Assembly (NCBI GenBank): GCA_012511525.1
Contig: JAAZFW010000579.1
Coordinates: 1-18,383, forward strand
Length of the DNA: 18,383 nt
Source: Clostridiaceae bacterium
GTDB lineage: Bacteria; Bacillota; Clostridia; Saccharofermentanales; UBA5734
Direction: 5' to 3'
Of this stretch, positions 1 to 7,925 are shown in pieces. The notes under the pieces are model-generated. The model was given only the letters and a program-made list of their open reading frames with translations, was not told where the DNA came from and ran no database searches. The position numbers and the translations under genes were made by a program. Position 1 is the first letter of the stretch, and every line of letters begins with the position of its first letter.

Positions 1-388
1 CCAAGCCGGTCCGCGCCCGGATCTCGGCTTCCAGGCCGGCTTCCTTGAGCCGGTTGCACAGCGACGCGGTCCGGCGGCACTGCCAGACAATCGCCGGATG
101 GACCGGCCGGCCGCTGGCTTTGTCCCAAACGACGAGCGTCTCCCGCTGATTGGTTATCCCGATACCTGCTATCTGGGCCGGATCGACCGTCGACTTGGCG
201 ATCGTGTCTTGAACCACGGCGATCTGTGCCTTTAAAATTTCCTCCGGGTCATGCTCGACCCAGCCCGGCTGTGGATAGAACTGGCGGAACGACTGCTGGG
301 TGCTGCTGACAATCCGGCTGTCCTCGGCAAAAAGAATCGCCCTGCAGCTGGTTGTCCCTTCGTCGAGCGAGAGTAAATACGTCGACAC
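1..388 (-). CDS. glpK: Glycerol kinase, N-terminal part (runs off left edge)
   Basis: The 129 visible residues begin VSTYLLSLDEGTTSCRAILF and match the start of FGGY-family glycerol kinases, which phosphorylate glycerol to glycerol-3-phosphate in the cytoplasm using ATP. Visible family landmarks are the phosphate-binding loop DEGTTSCR (residues 9-16), PGWVEHDPEEI (41-51), GITNQRET (77-84) and the segment around AIVWQCRRTA (99-108). The 3' three-quarters of the gene lie outside the window. The start is a GTG at 388-386, chosen because an AAAGGA ribosome binding site sits about 9 nt upstream and no nearer ATG fits. In the loop, Glu and Cys replace the Gln and second Ser of the E. coli form (DQGTTSSR). 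A TATAAT element lies about 50 nt upstream, so the gene probably has its own promoter downstream of spoVG. The GITNQRET and WQCRRT segments favour glycerol kinase over other FGGY sugar kinases. Confidence 0.93.
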   Translation of the reverse strand, partial: MSTYLLSLDEGTTSCRAILFAEDSRIVSSTQQSFRQFYPQPGWVEHDPEEILKAQIAVVQDTIAKSTVDPAQIAGIGITNQRETLVVWDKASGRPVHPAIVWQCRRTASLCNRLKEAGLEAEIRARTGL

Positions 389-439
389 GAAAATCAGTCC
401 TTTCTCGAGCAAAGCGTCCGCTCTGTTGTCTCGCGCCCC

Positions 440-448
440 ATTATAACA
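440..448 (-). promoter_or_regulatory. Candidate extended -10 promoter for glpK
   Basis: On the minus strand the sequence reads TGTTATAAT, a consensus -10 hexamer with the extended TGn element, about 50 nt before the glpK GTG. No good -35 hexamer is present at 16-18 nt, which is tolerated for extended -10 promoters. Assignment is by motif only. Confidence 0.5.
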
Positions 449-450
449 CA

Positions 451-480
451 GCCCGGCCGCCGCAAAGGCAAAAACCGGGC
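451..480 (-). terminator. Hairpin between spoVG and glpK, possible weak terminator
   Basis: GCCCGG (451-456) pairs with CCGGGC (475-480), with a smaller inner GCC/GGC pairing in the loop. It lies about 30 nt after the spoVG stop on the minus strand. There is no T-run after the 3' arm, so it may be only an mRNA-end or read-through hairpin rather than an intrinsic terminator. Confidence 0.3.
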
Positions 481-511
481 TTGTCAGTTCAAGGCGGCGT
501 AACAGCCGGGG

Positions 512-814
512 TCAGACGCCTTCGGCTTCCGGGGGATGCTCCATCTGGGCTTCCGCAATCTCAAGCGCTTCAAAATACTTGCCGAGAACCTGTCCTGACA
601 GTTTCTCGCGGAACTCGGAATTGATCGGATGGACGATGTCCTTGAATTCGCCATCTTGAGTCTTGCGGCTGGGCATGGCGATAAAATAACCGTTGTTGCC
701 TTCGATCACCTTGATGTCATGTACGACAAACGAATGGTCAAATGTTACGGACACAATAGCTTTCATCTTTCCTTCGCTGCCCATTTTCCGGATTGTGATG
801 CTGGTAATTTCCAT
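512..814 (-). CDS. spoVG: SpoVG RNA/DNA-binding regulator
   Basis: This 100-residue protein has the full SpoVG profile: it starts MEITSITIRKM, then carries KAIVSVTFDHSFVVHDIKVI (residues 18-37) and FIAMPSRKTQDGEFKDIVHP (44-63), the most conserved segment of the family. SpoVG is a small, often dimeric nucleic-acid-binding protein, known in Bacillus for effects on septation and sporulation and in Staphylococcus and Listeria as a global regulator. The length is normal. A ribosome binding site TGGAGG is 7 nt upstream of the ATG. It is divergent from murC, with a promoter-like sequence in the shared region. SpoVG alone does not prove sporulation, since non-spore-formers also carry it. Confidence 0.97.
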   Translation of the reverse strand: MEITSITIRKMGSEGKMKAIVSVTFDHSFVVHDIKVIEGNNGYFIAMPSRKTQDGEFKDIVHPINSEFREKLSGQVLGKYFEALEIAEAQMEHPPEAEGV

Positions 815-893
815 GATGACGCCTCCAGTCTTCTACGTTATGTCAGGTTAGGTCAAAAATATAACCGTTATTTGCGTGTAACTTATACAATTA

Positions 894-922
894 ATTATAG
901 CACGATTAACACGTGGTTTCAG
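894..922 (-). promoter_or_regulatory. Sigma-A-like promoter for spoVG
   Basis: The minus strand has CTGAAA (922-917), a 17-nt spacer and TATAAT (899-894) preceded by TGC, an extended -10. This is about 80 nt before the spoVG start. In Bacillus spoVG is transcribed by sigma-H; this site looks like sigma-A instead. I did not identify a convincing sigma-H site, but did not search exhaustively. Confidence 0.65.
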
Positions 923-991
923 CAGCGTACACCAGACAAATACGACAAATTTAAACCTTCCGTTTACTGCAAAATGATACATGATCGTGAT

Positions 992-1019
992 CTGATTTTT
1001 CCGTAATCTGTGATACAAT
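992..1019 (+). promoter_or_regulatory. Candidate promoter for murC
   Basis: CTGATT (992-997) lies 16 nt before TACAAT (1014-1019), which is preceded by TGA, giving an extended -10. It is about 26 nt before the first murC ATG. The -35 match is weak. It sits back-to-back with the spoVG promoter. Confidence 0.5.
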
Positions 1020-1045
1020 AAACCGGAAAGGATGGTGTTCCCTTC

Positions 1046-2491
1046 ATGACGGAGTGGCAAATGCTGCGGGCAGGCGCCCGTATCTTTTTTGTCGGCATCG
1101 GCGGCATCAGCATGAGCGGGCTGGCAGAAATCGCCCAGTCGGACGGCTATGTCGTGGCCGGTTCCGATCGCAACCTGAATCACCGCACCCGGGATATCGC
1201 GTCACGCGGCATCACGGTCTGGCAGGGGCATGACGCGGCCTGGATCGACCAGTTTCAGCCCGATTTGGTCGTGCATACCGCGGCGGTGCACGACGACAAC
1301 CCGGAGTTGAGGCGGGCCCGCGAACGTGGCATCACGGTCATCGACCGGGCGCGTTTTCTCGGCTGGCTCAACCGCTTCTACAACCGGGTCGTCAACATCG
1401 CCGGGACACACGGCAAGACCACGACCACGGCGATCTGCTCGCTGATCCTGATCGAGGCGGGTCTGGACCCCACGGTGCACCTGGGTGCTGAACTGCGCCA
1501 GTTTCACGGCACAGTGCGCAGCGGCAGCAACCGTAACCTGATGGTCTCAGAAGCCTGCGAATACATGAACAGCTTCCTGCAGTTCTATTCGACAACGGCA
1601 GCCGTATTGAACATCGACTTTGACCATGTCGACTGTTTTGCCAGCCTGGACGCGGTCATCGAGGCATTTTACACCTTTAGTGCCGCGCTGCCGGCCGATG
1701 GTCTTTTGGTCGTGCCCGACTTTGACCCCCATGTTGCCGTCATGCTGGATCGCTTAAGGCAATCGGATCGCCCGATGCCGCGCCTGGCCACGTTCGGCTT
1801 CGAAGACAATCCGCCGGCACAAGGCTGTCCGGTACCGACGTACCAGTGCCGTAACCTGTCCTATGAAGGCGGCCTGCCCCGTTTCGAAATCTGGTTCGAC
1901 GGGCAGTGCCGCTGCCAGATCCGCCTTCAGGTTCCCGGCCGGCATAACGTGGCGAACGCACTGGCGGCGGTCGCCTGCGCACATCAGAACGGGGCAGATT
2001 TTGGCGCTGCCGAGACGGTTCTCAACCGCTACCAGGGCGCAGAAGGGCGCTTTACCGAGGTCGGTACCTACCGCGGCTCGCGCGTGATCGCCGATTACGC
2101 GCACCATCCGGCCGCGGCCCGTGTGACGATGGCCGCGGCAAGGCTGCTCGACCACCGCCACCTCTGGGTCGTGTTCCAGCCTCTGACTTTCAGCCGGGTC
2201 AAGGTTCTGTTTGACGACTATGTCGCAGCCTTGAAGGACAGCGAACAGATCATCTTTTCCGAGATTTACAGCGACCGCGAAACCAACACGGGGGAGGTCA
2301 GTTCACGCATGCTGGCCGAACGGATCAACGCCCTCGGCGGGCAGGCCTGGTTTGGCGAGAACTTCGCCCAGATCCGGCAATGGCTGGACGAACGCGCCGG
2401 CCCCGGCGATGTCATCCTGGTCATGGGGCCAGAAAACATCCGCGATTTTGCCGATGACCTGACCGGCCGGACCAGCCACCTGGACAGCTGA
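1046..2491 (+). CDS. murC: UDP-N-acetylmuramate--L-alanine ligase
   Basis: MurC adds L-alanine to UDP-N-acetylmuramate using ATP, the first peptide-forming step of peptidoglycan precursor synthesis in the cytoplasm. The 481-residue product shows the Mur ligase layout: Rossmann-type nucleotide-sugar loop GIGGISMSGLA (residues 17-27), ATP loop GTHGKTTTT (120-128), SEACEYMNSFL (168-178) and NIDFDHVD (189-196) of the central domain, PGRHNVANALAA (297-308), and ADYAHHP (349-355) opening the C-terminal domain. Length is normal. Two starts are possible: the ATG at 1046, with AAAGGA about 13 nt upstream, or the in-frame ATG at 1061, with GGAG 7 nt upstream. The second has better spacing and gives MLRAGARIFFVGIGG. 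It is the only plus-strand gene, convergent with ftsH and divergent from spoVG. Confidence 0.96.
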   Translation: MTEWQMLRAGARIFFVGIGGISMSGLAEIAQSDGYVVAGSDRNLNHRTRDIASRGITVWQGHDAAWIDQFQPDLVVHTAAVHDDNPELRRARERGITVIDRARFLGWLNRFYNRVVNIAGTHGKTTTTAICSLILIEAGLDPTVHLGAELRQFHGTVRSGSNRNLMVSEACEYMNSFLQFYSTTAAVLNIDFDHVDCFASLDAVIEAFYTFSAALPADGLLVVPDFDPHVAVMLDRLRQSDRPMPRLATFGFEDNPPAQGCPVPTYQCRNLSYEGGLPRFEIWFDGQCRCQIRLQVPGRHNVANALAAVACAHQNGADFGAAETVLNRYQGAEGRFTEVGTYRGSRVIADYAHHPAAARVTMAAARLLDHRHLWVVFQPLTFSRVKVLFDDYVAALKDSEQIIFSEIYSDRETNTGEVSSRMLAERINALGGQAWFGENFAQIRQWLDERAGPGDVILVMGPENIRDFADDLTGRTSHLDS

Positions 2492-2502
2492 ACCGCAACA
2501 AC

Positions 2503-2550
2503 AAAAGACCACCCGCATCGGAGGTTGACCCGTGCGGGTGGTCTTTTTTT
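2503..2550. terminator. Bidirectional intrinsic terminator between murC and ftsH
   Basis: A 15-bp perfect stem joins AAAAGACCACCCGCA (2503-2517) to its complement (2533-2547), with a 15-nt loop that can pair further (CGG/CCG). It is followed by a T-run on the plus strand for murC. Read on the minus strand, the hairpin ends in TTTTGTTGTT, suitable for ftsH. Its place between two convergent genes supports use in both directions. Confidence 0.93.
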
Positions 2551-2579
2551 GTCCTTAACCGTAATTGTCTCTATCCGTT

Positions 2580-4478
2580 TTACGGCGCGGCAGGCTGCGG
2601 CTCGTCACCCGTTGGCAGCGTTGGCTTAAGTTCAACCGCCGAATCGGCTGTCTGGCTGTATTGCTGGTAGATCGCCTCGAACTCGCTGCCTTCGATTTTC
2701 TCTTTCTCAAGCAGCGTCTTGGCCAGTGCCTGGAGCAGATCCATCTTCTCGGTCAGGATCCGCTTGACATCTTCATAGGCCTGGTCGATGATCAGCTTGA
2801 CTTCCTCGTCAATCACGCCCGCCAGCTTCTCGCTGTAATTCTGGACGTGGCCATAGTCCTTGCCCAGAAAGACCTCCGAATCGCTGCCAAACACCAGGTT
2901 GCCCAGCTTTTCGCTCATGCCGTACTTGGTGATCATGTCGCGGGCGATGCTGTTGCAGGCCTGCAAGTCGTTGGAGGCGCCGGTGCTGACCTCGCCGAAG
3001 ATGAGCTCTTCGGCCGCCCGGCCGCCCAGTGAGATCATGATCTGGGCCATCAGCTGGTTGCGGGTGGCGTAGTACGTATCCTCGTGCGGCTTGTGCGCCG
3101 TGTAGCCGCCGGCGGTGCCGGCGGGGATGATCGAAACGCGTTCGACCTTATCCGTCTCGGAAACGGAGCGCAGGACGATGGCATGCCCCGACTCGTGGTA
3201 GGCGGTCAGCTTGCGTTCCTTCTCGCTGATGATGCGGCTCTTCTTTTCCGGGCCGATCATGATCTTGAAGACCGCTTCGGAGATGTCAGCATAGATGATC
3301 GATTTCGAGCCGCGCCGTGCCGCCAGCAGGGCGGCTTCGTTAAGCAGGTTGGCCAGGTCGGCGCCCGTGAAGCCGGGCGTGATCTTGGCGATCTCCCTGA
3401 GGTCGACGGTCGGGTCGAGTGGCTTGTTGCGGGCGTGCACTTTGAGGATTTCCTCGCGGCCCTTGATGTCCGGCCGCATCACCGTGATCCGGCGGTCAAA
3501 CCGGCCGGGGCGAAGCAGGGCGGGGTCGAGGATGTCAGGCCGGTTGGTCGCGGCCATCACGATGACCCCTTCGTTGGGGCCGAAGCCGTCCATCTCGACC
3601 AGCAGCTGATTGAGTGTTTGCTCGCGCTCGTCGTGACCGCCGCCCATGCCGGCGCCGCGATGCCGGCCGACCGCGTCGATCTCATCGATGAAGACGATGC
3701 AGGGCGCGTTTTTCTTGGCGTTCTCGAACAGGTCGCGGACGCGCGAGGCGCCGACACCGACGAACATCTCGACGAAATCAGAACCGCTGATCGAGAAAAA
3801 AGGCACGCCGGCTTCACCGGCCACAGCCTTGGCCAGCAACGTCTTGCCGGTACCGGGGGAACCGACCAGGAGGATGCCGCGCGGGATTTTGGCACCGAGG
3901 TCGGCGTATTTTTTGGGATTTTTCAGGAAGTCGACCACTTCACGCAGCTCTTCCTTCTCCTCATCCGCACCCGCGACATCCTGGAAAGTGACTTTGTTCT
4001 TGGCCGGGTCGTTGAGCTTGGCCCGGCTGCGGCCAAAGCTCATGGCGTTGCGCCCGTCGCCGGCCTGGCGAGAATACGTGAACCAGATGAAGGCGCCCAT
4101 GCCGACGACCATCACCAGGATCAGGATGATGTTCAGCCAGCCCGTGATGTCGGTCGGTTCGATGTAATCATAGCTCTTGATCTTGCCGGTCGCCTGGGCG
4201 TCGATCAGGATCTCGAGGTAATCGTCCAGCCAGAGGGGTGAAATCGACTTGCTGACGGTCCGTGCCGGGGTTGTGTCGGTTTTCTCATAATAAATGTCGA
4301 CGCGCGTCCCGACGACGTTGACCTTGCTGACCCGGCCGCTGTTGATCTCGTTGGTCAGATCCGACAGCGCGACCTGGTCGGGCTGGGTCATCCGTGACAT
4401 GAAGAACGAGACAAAAATAATGACCGCCAGCAGGATGATGTAAAAGGACATCCCGTTCATAGCCCGTTTTGGTTTCAT
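2580..4478 (-). CDS. ftsH: ATP-dependent zinc metalloprotease FtsH
   Basis: FtsH is a hexameric membrane-anchored AAA+ protease that degrades membrane proteins and unstable cytosolic regulators. The 632-residue product has an N-terminal transmembrane helix (about residues 11-30), a short extracytoplasmic domain, a second helix (about 115-135), then the AAA module with Walker A GSPGTGKT (206-213), pore loop FVG (239-241), Walker B FIDEID (263-268) and the second region of homology TNRPDILDPALLRPGRFDR (311-329). The peptidase domain has HESGH (428-432) with the probable third zinc ligand Asp504 in ASNDLQ. The C-terminus is a proline/acidic tail. AAGGAGG lies 6 nt before the ATG, inside the end of hpt, and the ATG overlaps the hpt stop (ATGA), so translation is probably coupled. 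All catalytic residues are present. Confidence 0.98.
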   Translation of the reverse strand: MKPKRAMNGMSFYIILLAVIIFVSFFMSRMTQPDQVALSDLTNEINSGRVSKVNVVGTRVDIYYEKTDTTPARTVSKSISPLWLDDYLEILIDAQATGKIKSYDYIEPTDITGWLNIILILVMVVGMGAFIWFTYSRQAGDGRNAMSFGRSRAKLNDPAKNKVTFQDVAGADEEKEELREVVDFLKNPKKYADLGAKIPRGILLVGSPGTGKTLLAKAVAGEAGVPFFSISGSDFVEMFVGVGASRVRDLFENAKKNAPCIVFIDEIDAVGRHRGAGMGGGHDEREQTLNQLLVEMDGFGPNEGVIVMAATNRPDILDPALLRPGRFDRRITVMRPDIKGREEILKVHARNKPLDPTVDLREIAKITPGFTGADLANLLNEAALLAARRGSKSIIYADISEAVFKIMIGPEKKSRIISEKERKLTAYHESGHAIVLRSVSETDKVERVSIIPAGTAGGYTAHKPHEDTYYATRNQLMAQIMISLGGRAAEELIFGEVSTGASNDLQACNSIARDMITKYGMSEKLGNLVFGSDSEVFLGKDYGHVQNYSEKLAGVIDEEVKLIIDQAYEDVKRILTEKMDLLQALAKTLLEKEKIEGSEFEAIYQQYSQTADSAVELKPTLPTGDEPQPAAP

Positions 4479-5020
4479 TGAGCGCCTCCTTGACTGTCGT
4501 CACCCAGAATCGAAATATCTGGCAGATTGCGGTACTTGCCGTCAAAATCCAGCCCGTAACCGACGATGAATTCATCAGGAATCTGCATGCCGACATACTC
4601 GACCGTCACATTGACTTTACGCCGTTCCGGCTTGTCAAAAGCCGTGCAGACGGCGATGCTGGCCGGCTTTCTGGTGCCGAGCAGCTGGCGCAGGTGGTTG
4701 AGTGTCAACCCGGTGTCGACGATATCCTCGACGATGATGATATGCTTGCCGGTGATGTCCATGTCAAGGTCCTTGGTGATGCGGACCACGCCCGAGGAAC
4801 GCGTTCCGCTGCCATAGCTGGAAACAGACATGAAGTCGATGCGGCAAGGGATTGTCAGGTGGCGCGCCAGATCGGCCATGAAAACGTAAGCGCCTTTCAG
4901 CACCCCGATCAGGATCACTTCCCTGTCGGCGTAGTCGGCAGATATTTTTCCGCCGAGGCGCTGACACATCGCGGCAATTTCCTCGCGCCGAATCAGGATT
5001 TCTTTAATAAACTTGGCCAT
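4475..5020 (-). CDS. hpt: Hypoxanthine phosphoribosyltransferase
   Basis: Hpt converts hypoxanthine (and often guanine) plus PRPP to IMP or GMP in purine salvage. The 181-residue product (start MAKFIKEILIRREE) shows the type I phosphoribosyltransferase fold: LKGAYVFMADL (41-51), the flexible-loop segment DFMSVSSYGSGTRSSG (62-77), the PRPP-binding signature IIIVEDIVDTGLTL (94-107) and the base-binding lysine in DKPERRK (129-135). I chose the ATG at 5020 because GGGAGG sits 10 nt upstream. An in-frame ATG at 5038 adds six residues but overlaps this binding site and has none of its own. It follows tilS after 71 nt and overlaps ftsH by 4 nt, the conserved tilS-hpt-ftsH order. Confidence 0.96.
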   Translation of the reverse strand: MAKFIKEILIRREEIAAMCQRLGGKISADYADREVILIGVLKGAYVFMADLARHLTIPCRIDFMSVSSYGSGTRSSGVVRITKDLDMDITGKHIIIVEDIVDTGLTLNHLRQLLGTRKPASIAVCTAFDKPERRKVNVTVEYVGMQIPDEFIVGYGLDFDGKYRNLPDISILGDDSQGGAQ

Positions 5021-5060
5021 TAATCCGCAGCCTCCCATTTAGCCTAAGATGTTATTTTAC

Positions 5061-5083
5061 CTGACCGGACGGTTTCCGGCCAG
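5061..5083 (-). other. Hairpin in the tilS-hpt intergenic space
   Basis: CTGACCGG (5061-5068) pairs with CCGGCCAG (5076-5083), 8 bp with one G-U, loop of 7 nt. On the minus strand it comes just after the tilS stop and is followed by GTAAAATAAC, not a T-run. It could be an mRNA-processing or partial attenuation structure. A TAAAAT element beside it lacks a -35, so I do not call a promoter. Confidence 0.3.
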
Positions 5084-5091
5084 TGCACCTG

Positions 5092-6528
5092 TTACGATTT
5101 TTCGCCCAGCTTGTCCACCCGCAGGACAACCCGTCGGCCTTCGCCGCTCTCACCGGGCCAGGCAACGTACGCCGCGCCGACTTCATGGCCTGGCACCCAG
5201 GCAATTTCCGCGCCGTCAGCCAGAAGCAGGCAGCGGTCCCGATCCGCAACAGGCACCCGCCGCTCCTGCAGGTACTTTTTGAGCGGCTTGCCCACCTGGC
5301 GGCGGCCCGGATGAATCCGGTCGCCGGGCATGCGCGTGCGCCAGACGCAGTGCCGAACGCGCTCATACCAGAAACAGGCCACTGCGCCATTATAAACGAT
5401 CTCCTGGCCATTCTCAACGAACGCGGCGGACACCCGTACTTGAAACGGTTCGAGGATCATGCTGGACGGCACGCTGAGTGGAACCGGAAGCGGGACATCA
5501 GCCGGGGGCAAAGCACCGCTTTGGATGCGGAAAAAGCCGTTATCATATATGACGGACTGCCCATGCGGCAGATCGAGCCGCTGCCCGGACCGGGCCCTGT
5601 CAAGCCAGTTCAGCCAGGCCAGCACATGCTTTTGACCCAGATCCTGGCCGTGACCGGTCACAAGGCTCCAGTAACGCCGCAGGACACGCGTTTGCATGGC
5701 CGGATGCAGCGCATGAAGTGCGGCGCCATCCAGGCCCTTGGGGCTAAGGCATCGGGCCAGTTCTTTCTCGCCGGCTTTCTGCAAAAAATCCAGCTCGCAG
5801 GCCAAATTCGCTGCCGCGCGGCCGAGCAGCGGCACCGGATCGTAGCCCAACGCCTCCTGCCAGCGGTTCAGAACCTGGTGGCGGAGGCGGTTGCGGATGG
5901 TGAAGTCTTCGTCATTGGTCCGATCGTGGCACCAGGAGAGCTGGTGCGATTCGAGATAGCCTTCCAATTCGTGCCTGCGGCAGTCAAGCAGCGGGCGGAT
6001 CAGGGAACCGTCCAGGGGGCGCATGCCGACCAGGCCATCCAGACCGGAACCCCGGCCCAGGTGCATCAGCACCGTTTCCGCCTGGTCGTCAAGCTGATGA
6101 GCCAGGGCGATGCGCAGCGGCTGGCCGGGCGGCGCGCGTTCTGCCATCTCCCGATAGACGTCGCGCCGGGCTTCCCGGGCAGCCTGCTCCAGGCCCTGGC
6201 GTTTTTTTGCGGCCAGCTGGCTGACAGCGACATGACGGGCCATGAAGGGAACCGCCAGATCCCGGCAGCTGGCCTCGACAAAGGCGCAGTCACGGTCGGC
6301 CTCGGTGCCGCGTAAGCCATGGTGGACATGCAGGCAGCTGAGGGTAAACAGGAGCTCATTGCGAAGTTCGTGGAGCAGATAAAGAAGGGCCAGCGAATCG
6401 GCCCCGCCGGAGACGGCGGCCACGACATGACTGCCAGGCAAAACCAGATGATGATCCGCGATGAACTGGCGGACTTTATCCAGCAAGGAATCCGTGCAGC
6501 CAGGGACCGGCATGCCCGGGCACATCAT
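5092..6528 (-). CDS. tilS: tRNA(Ile)-lysidine synthase
   Basis: TilS attaches lysine to C34 of the CAU-anticodon isoleucine tRNA, with ATP, so that it reads AUA codons. The 478-residue product carries the PP-loop SGGADS (40-45), HHGLRG (69-74), RQGLEQAAREAR (110-121), LAHQLDDQAETVLM (142-155) and RPLL (178-181), then the central helical region and the C-terminal TilS domain (about 386-472, with RMPGDRI and AWVPGHEVG). The start ATG overlaps the dnaB stop (ATGA). No clear ribosome binding site precedes it, so translation is probably coupled to dnaB; in-frame ATGs at codons 2 and 6 are alternatives. In many Firmicutes tilS leads a tilS-hpt-ftsH unit elsewhere; here that unit is fused behind rplI-dnaB. 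Confidence 0.95.
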   Translation of the reverse strand: MMCPGMPVPGCTDSLLDKVRQFIADHHLVLPGSHVVAAVSGGADSLALLYLLHELRNELLFTLSCLHVHHGLRGTEADRDCAFVEASCRDLAVPFMARHVAVSQLAAKKRQGLEQAAREARRDVYREMAERAPPGQPLRIALAHQLDDQAETVLMHLGRGSGLDGLVGMRPLDGSLIRPLLDCRRHELEGYLESHQLSWCHDRTNDEDFTIRNRLRHQVLNRWQEALGYDPVPLLGRAAANLACELDFLQKAGEKELARCLSPKGLDGAALHALHPAMQTRVLRRYWSLVTGHGQDLGQKHVLAWLNWLDRARSGQRLDLPHGQSVIYDNGFFRIQSGALPPADVPLPVPLSVPSSMILEPFQVRVSAAFVENGQEIVYNGAVACFWYERVRHCVWRTRMPGDRIHPGRRQVGKPLKKYLQERRVPVADRDRCLLLADGAEIAWVPGHEVGAAYVAWPGESGEGRRVVLRVDKLGEKS

Positions 6529-7913
6529 GCCGAATAGGGCGGTGGTTCGCTGGGGATCCGCCCGTCGTCTTTTTCAAAGAACAGCGTGTATTTCGGCCAC
6601 CAGCCCAGCTGCATACTCCCGGTCGCACCCTGGCGGTTCTTGGCGATGATAATTTCGGCGTCTTCCGTTTCGGTGACGGCCTGCTCGGTGGCGTAGTATT
6701 TCTCGCGGTACAGGAAAATGACCACGTCGGCATCCTGCTCGATGGCGCCTGAATCGCGCAGGTCCGAAAGGAGCGGCTTCTTTTCGGAGCGCATCTCGCA
6801 GGCACGGCTCAGCTGGGACAGGGCGATCACTGGCACCGACAGCTCGCGGGCCATGATTTTGAGTGTGCGCGAGATCTCCGATATCTCCTGCTGACGGCTT
6901 TCGGTGCGGGACTGACTGGCGTTCATCAGCTGCAGGTAATCGACGATGACAAGGCCCAGCTTGTTCTCAAGCTTGAGCTGGCGGCACTTGGACATCATCT
7001 CCATGACGCTTGTACCGGAACGGTCATCGATGTAAATCGGCGACGCGTAGAGCGGCGGCAGGGCCCGGGCAATCTTTTCCCAGTCCTCGGGCAGCAGCTC
7101 GCCGGAACTGAGCGACCGGGCATTGACCAGCGACTGGCTGGAAAGAAGCCGGTTGCTGATCTCCTCCTTGGACATCTCCAGGCTGAAGATGGCCGCCGGC
7201 ACGTGGTGCAGCGTCGCCGCCTTCTGGGCGATGTTGAGGGCAAACGCCGATTTGCCCATCGCCGGGCGGGCCGCGACGATGATCAGGCCACCCGGACGCA
7301 GGCCGCCCAGGATGCGGTCGAGCTGGCTGAATCCGGTTAGTACCAACTTCTGGCGCGGCTGGCCGCGCGCGATGGCAGCGAGTTCGTTGACGGTTCGGCC
7401 CATGATTTCCTTGATGCTTTCGAAGCCGCTGATGTCGCGATTCTCCCGAATCTCGTAGATCCGCTTGGCTGCGACGTCCAGGAGCAGGTCCGCATCATCC
7501 GGGTCGTTGTAGCACAGGCCGGAAATTTCCTGCATGGTGCTGATCAGGCGGCGCAGGATGGCTTTCTGGCGCACCAGGTCCGCATAGTGGGCGGCGTTGG
7601 ACACCAGGGGGGCGGCGTCCGGCAGCGAGCTGATATAGGACAAGCCGCCGGCCTGCTCCAGCTGGCCGCGGTTTTCAAGCATGTCGCTGACCGTGATGAT
7701 GTCGACAGGCTTGCTGTCCATGTAAAGCGTGCAGATCGCGTCGTAGATCAGGCGGTGCTGCGGCCGGTACAAGTCCTCGGTTTTAAGCATGGCCGTGATC
7801 TCAGCCAGGGGACGCTCACCGGACAGGGCACAGCCCAGGACGGATTGCTCAGCCTGCTGATTGCTGGGCGGCACGAGGGCGCCGGCCGCTTTTTTGGTCT
7901 CATCTGGCGCCAT
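6525..7913 (-). CDS. dnaB: Replicative DNA helicase
   Basis: This is the hexameric 5'-3' helicase of the replication fork (called DnaC in Bacillus). The 462-residue protein has the N-terminal helical DnaB domain (about residues 15-120, beginning PPSNQQAEQSVLG), a linker, and a RecA-like domain with Walker A ARPAMGKS (215-222), Walker B LVIVDYLQL (321-329) and the conserved SDLRDSGAIEQDADVV (383-398). AKNRQGATG (425-432) is also typical. No intein is present. A ribosome binding site AGAAAGG lies 6 nt before the ATG. It follows rplI after 12 nt and overlaps tilS by 4 nt. The rplI-dnaB pair is widely conserved. Confidence 0.98.
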   Translation of the reverse strand: MAPDETKKAAGALVPPSNQQAEQSVLGCALSGERPLAEITAMLKTEDLYRPQHRLIYDAICTLYMDSKPVDIITVSDMLENRGQLEQAGGLSYISSLPDAAPLVSNAAHYADLVRQKAILRRLISTMQEISGLCYNDPDDADLLLDVAAKRIYEIRENRDISGFESIKEIMGRTVNELAAIARGQPRQKLVLTGFSQLDRILGGLRPGGLIIVAARPAMGKSAFALNIAQKAATLHHVPAAIFSLEMSKEEISNRLLSSQSLVNARSLSSGELLPEDWEKIARALPPLYASPIYIDDRSGTSVMEMMSKCRQLKLENKLGLVIVDYLQLMNASQSRTESRQQEISEISRTLKIMARELSVPVIALSQLSRACEMRSEKKPLLSDLRDSGAIEQDADVVIFLYREKYYATEQAVTETEDAEIIIAKNRQGATGSMQLGWWPKYTLFFEKDDGRIPSEPPPYSA

Positions 7914-7925
7914 GGGCAGCCTTTC

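Noticed and set aside
629..1006. Plus-strand open frame of 125 codons across spoVG and the divergent promoter region
   Set aside because: It covers both the spoVG gene and both promoters, has no family resemblance, and its downstream half lies in AT-rich regulatory DNA.
3084..4241. Open frame of 385 codons on the plus strand opposite ftsH
   Set aside because: It is antisense to the AAA and membrane parts of ftsH, which are fully conserved; the translation is Asp/Gly/Val-rich without domain similarity.
5083..6315. Open frame of 410 codons on the plus strand opposite tilS
   Set aside because: tilS is unmistakable on the other strand with its PP-loop and C-terminal domain. The plus-strand product shows no recognisable motif and results from high GC reducing stop codons.
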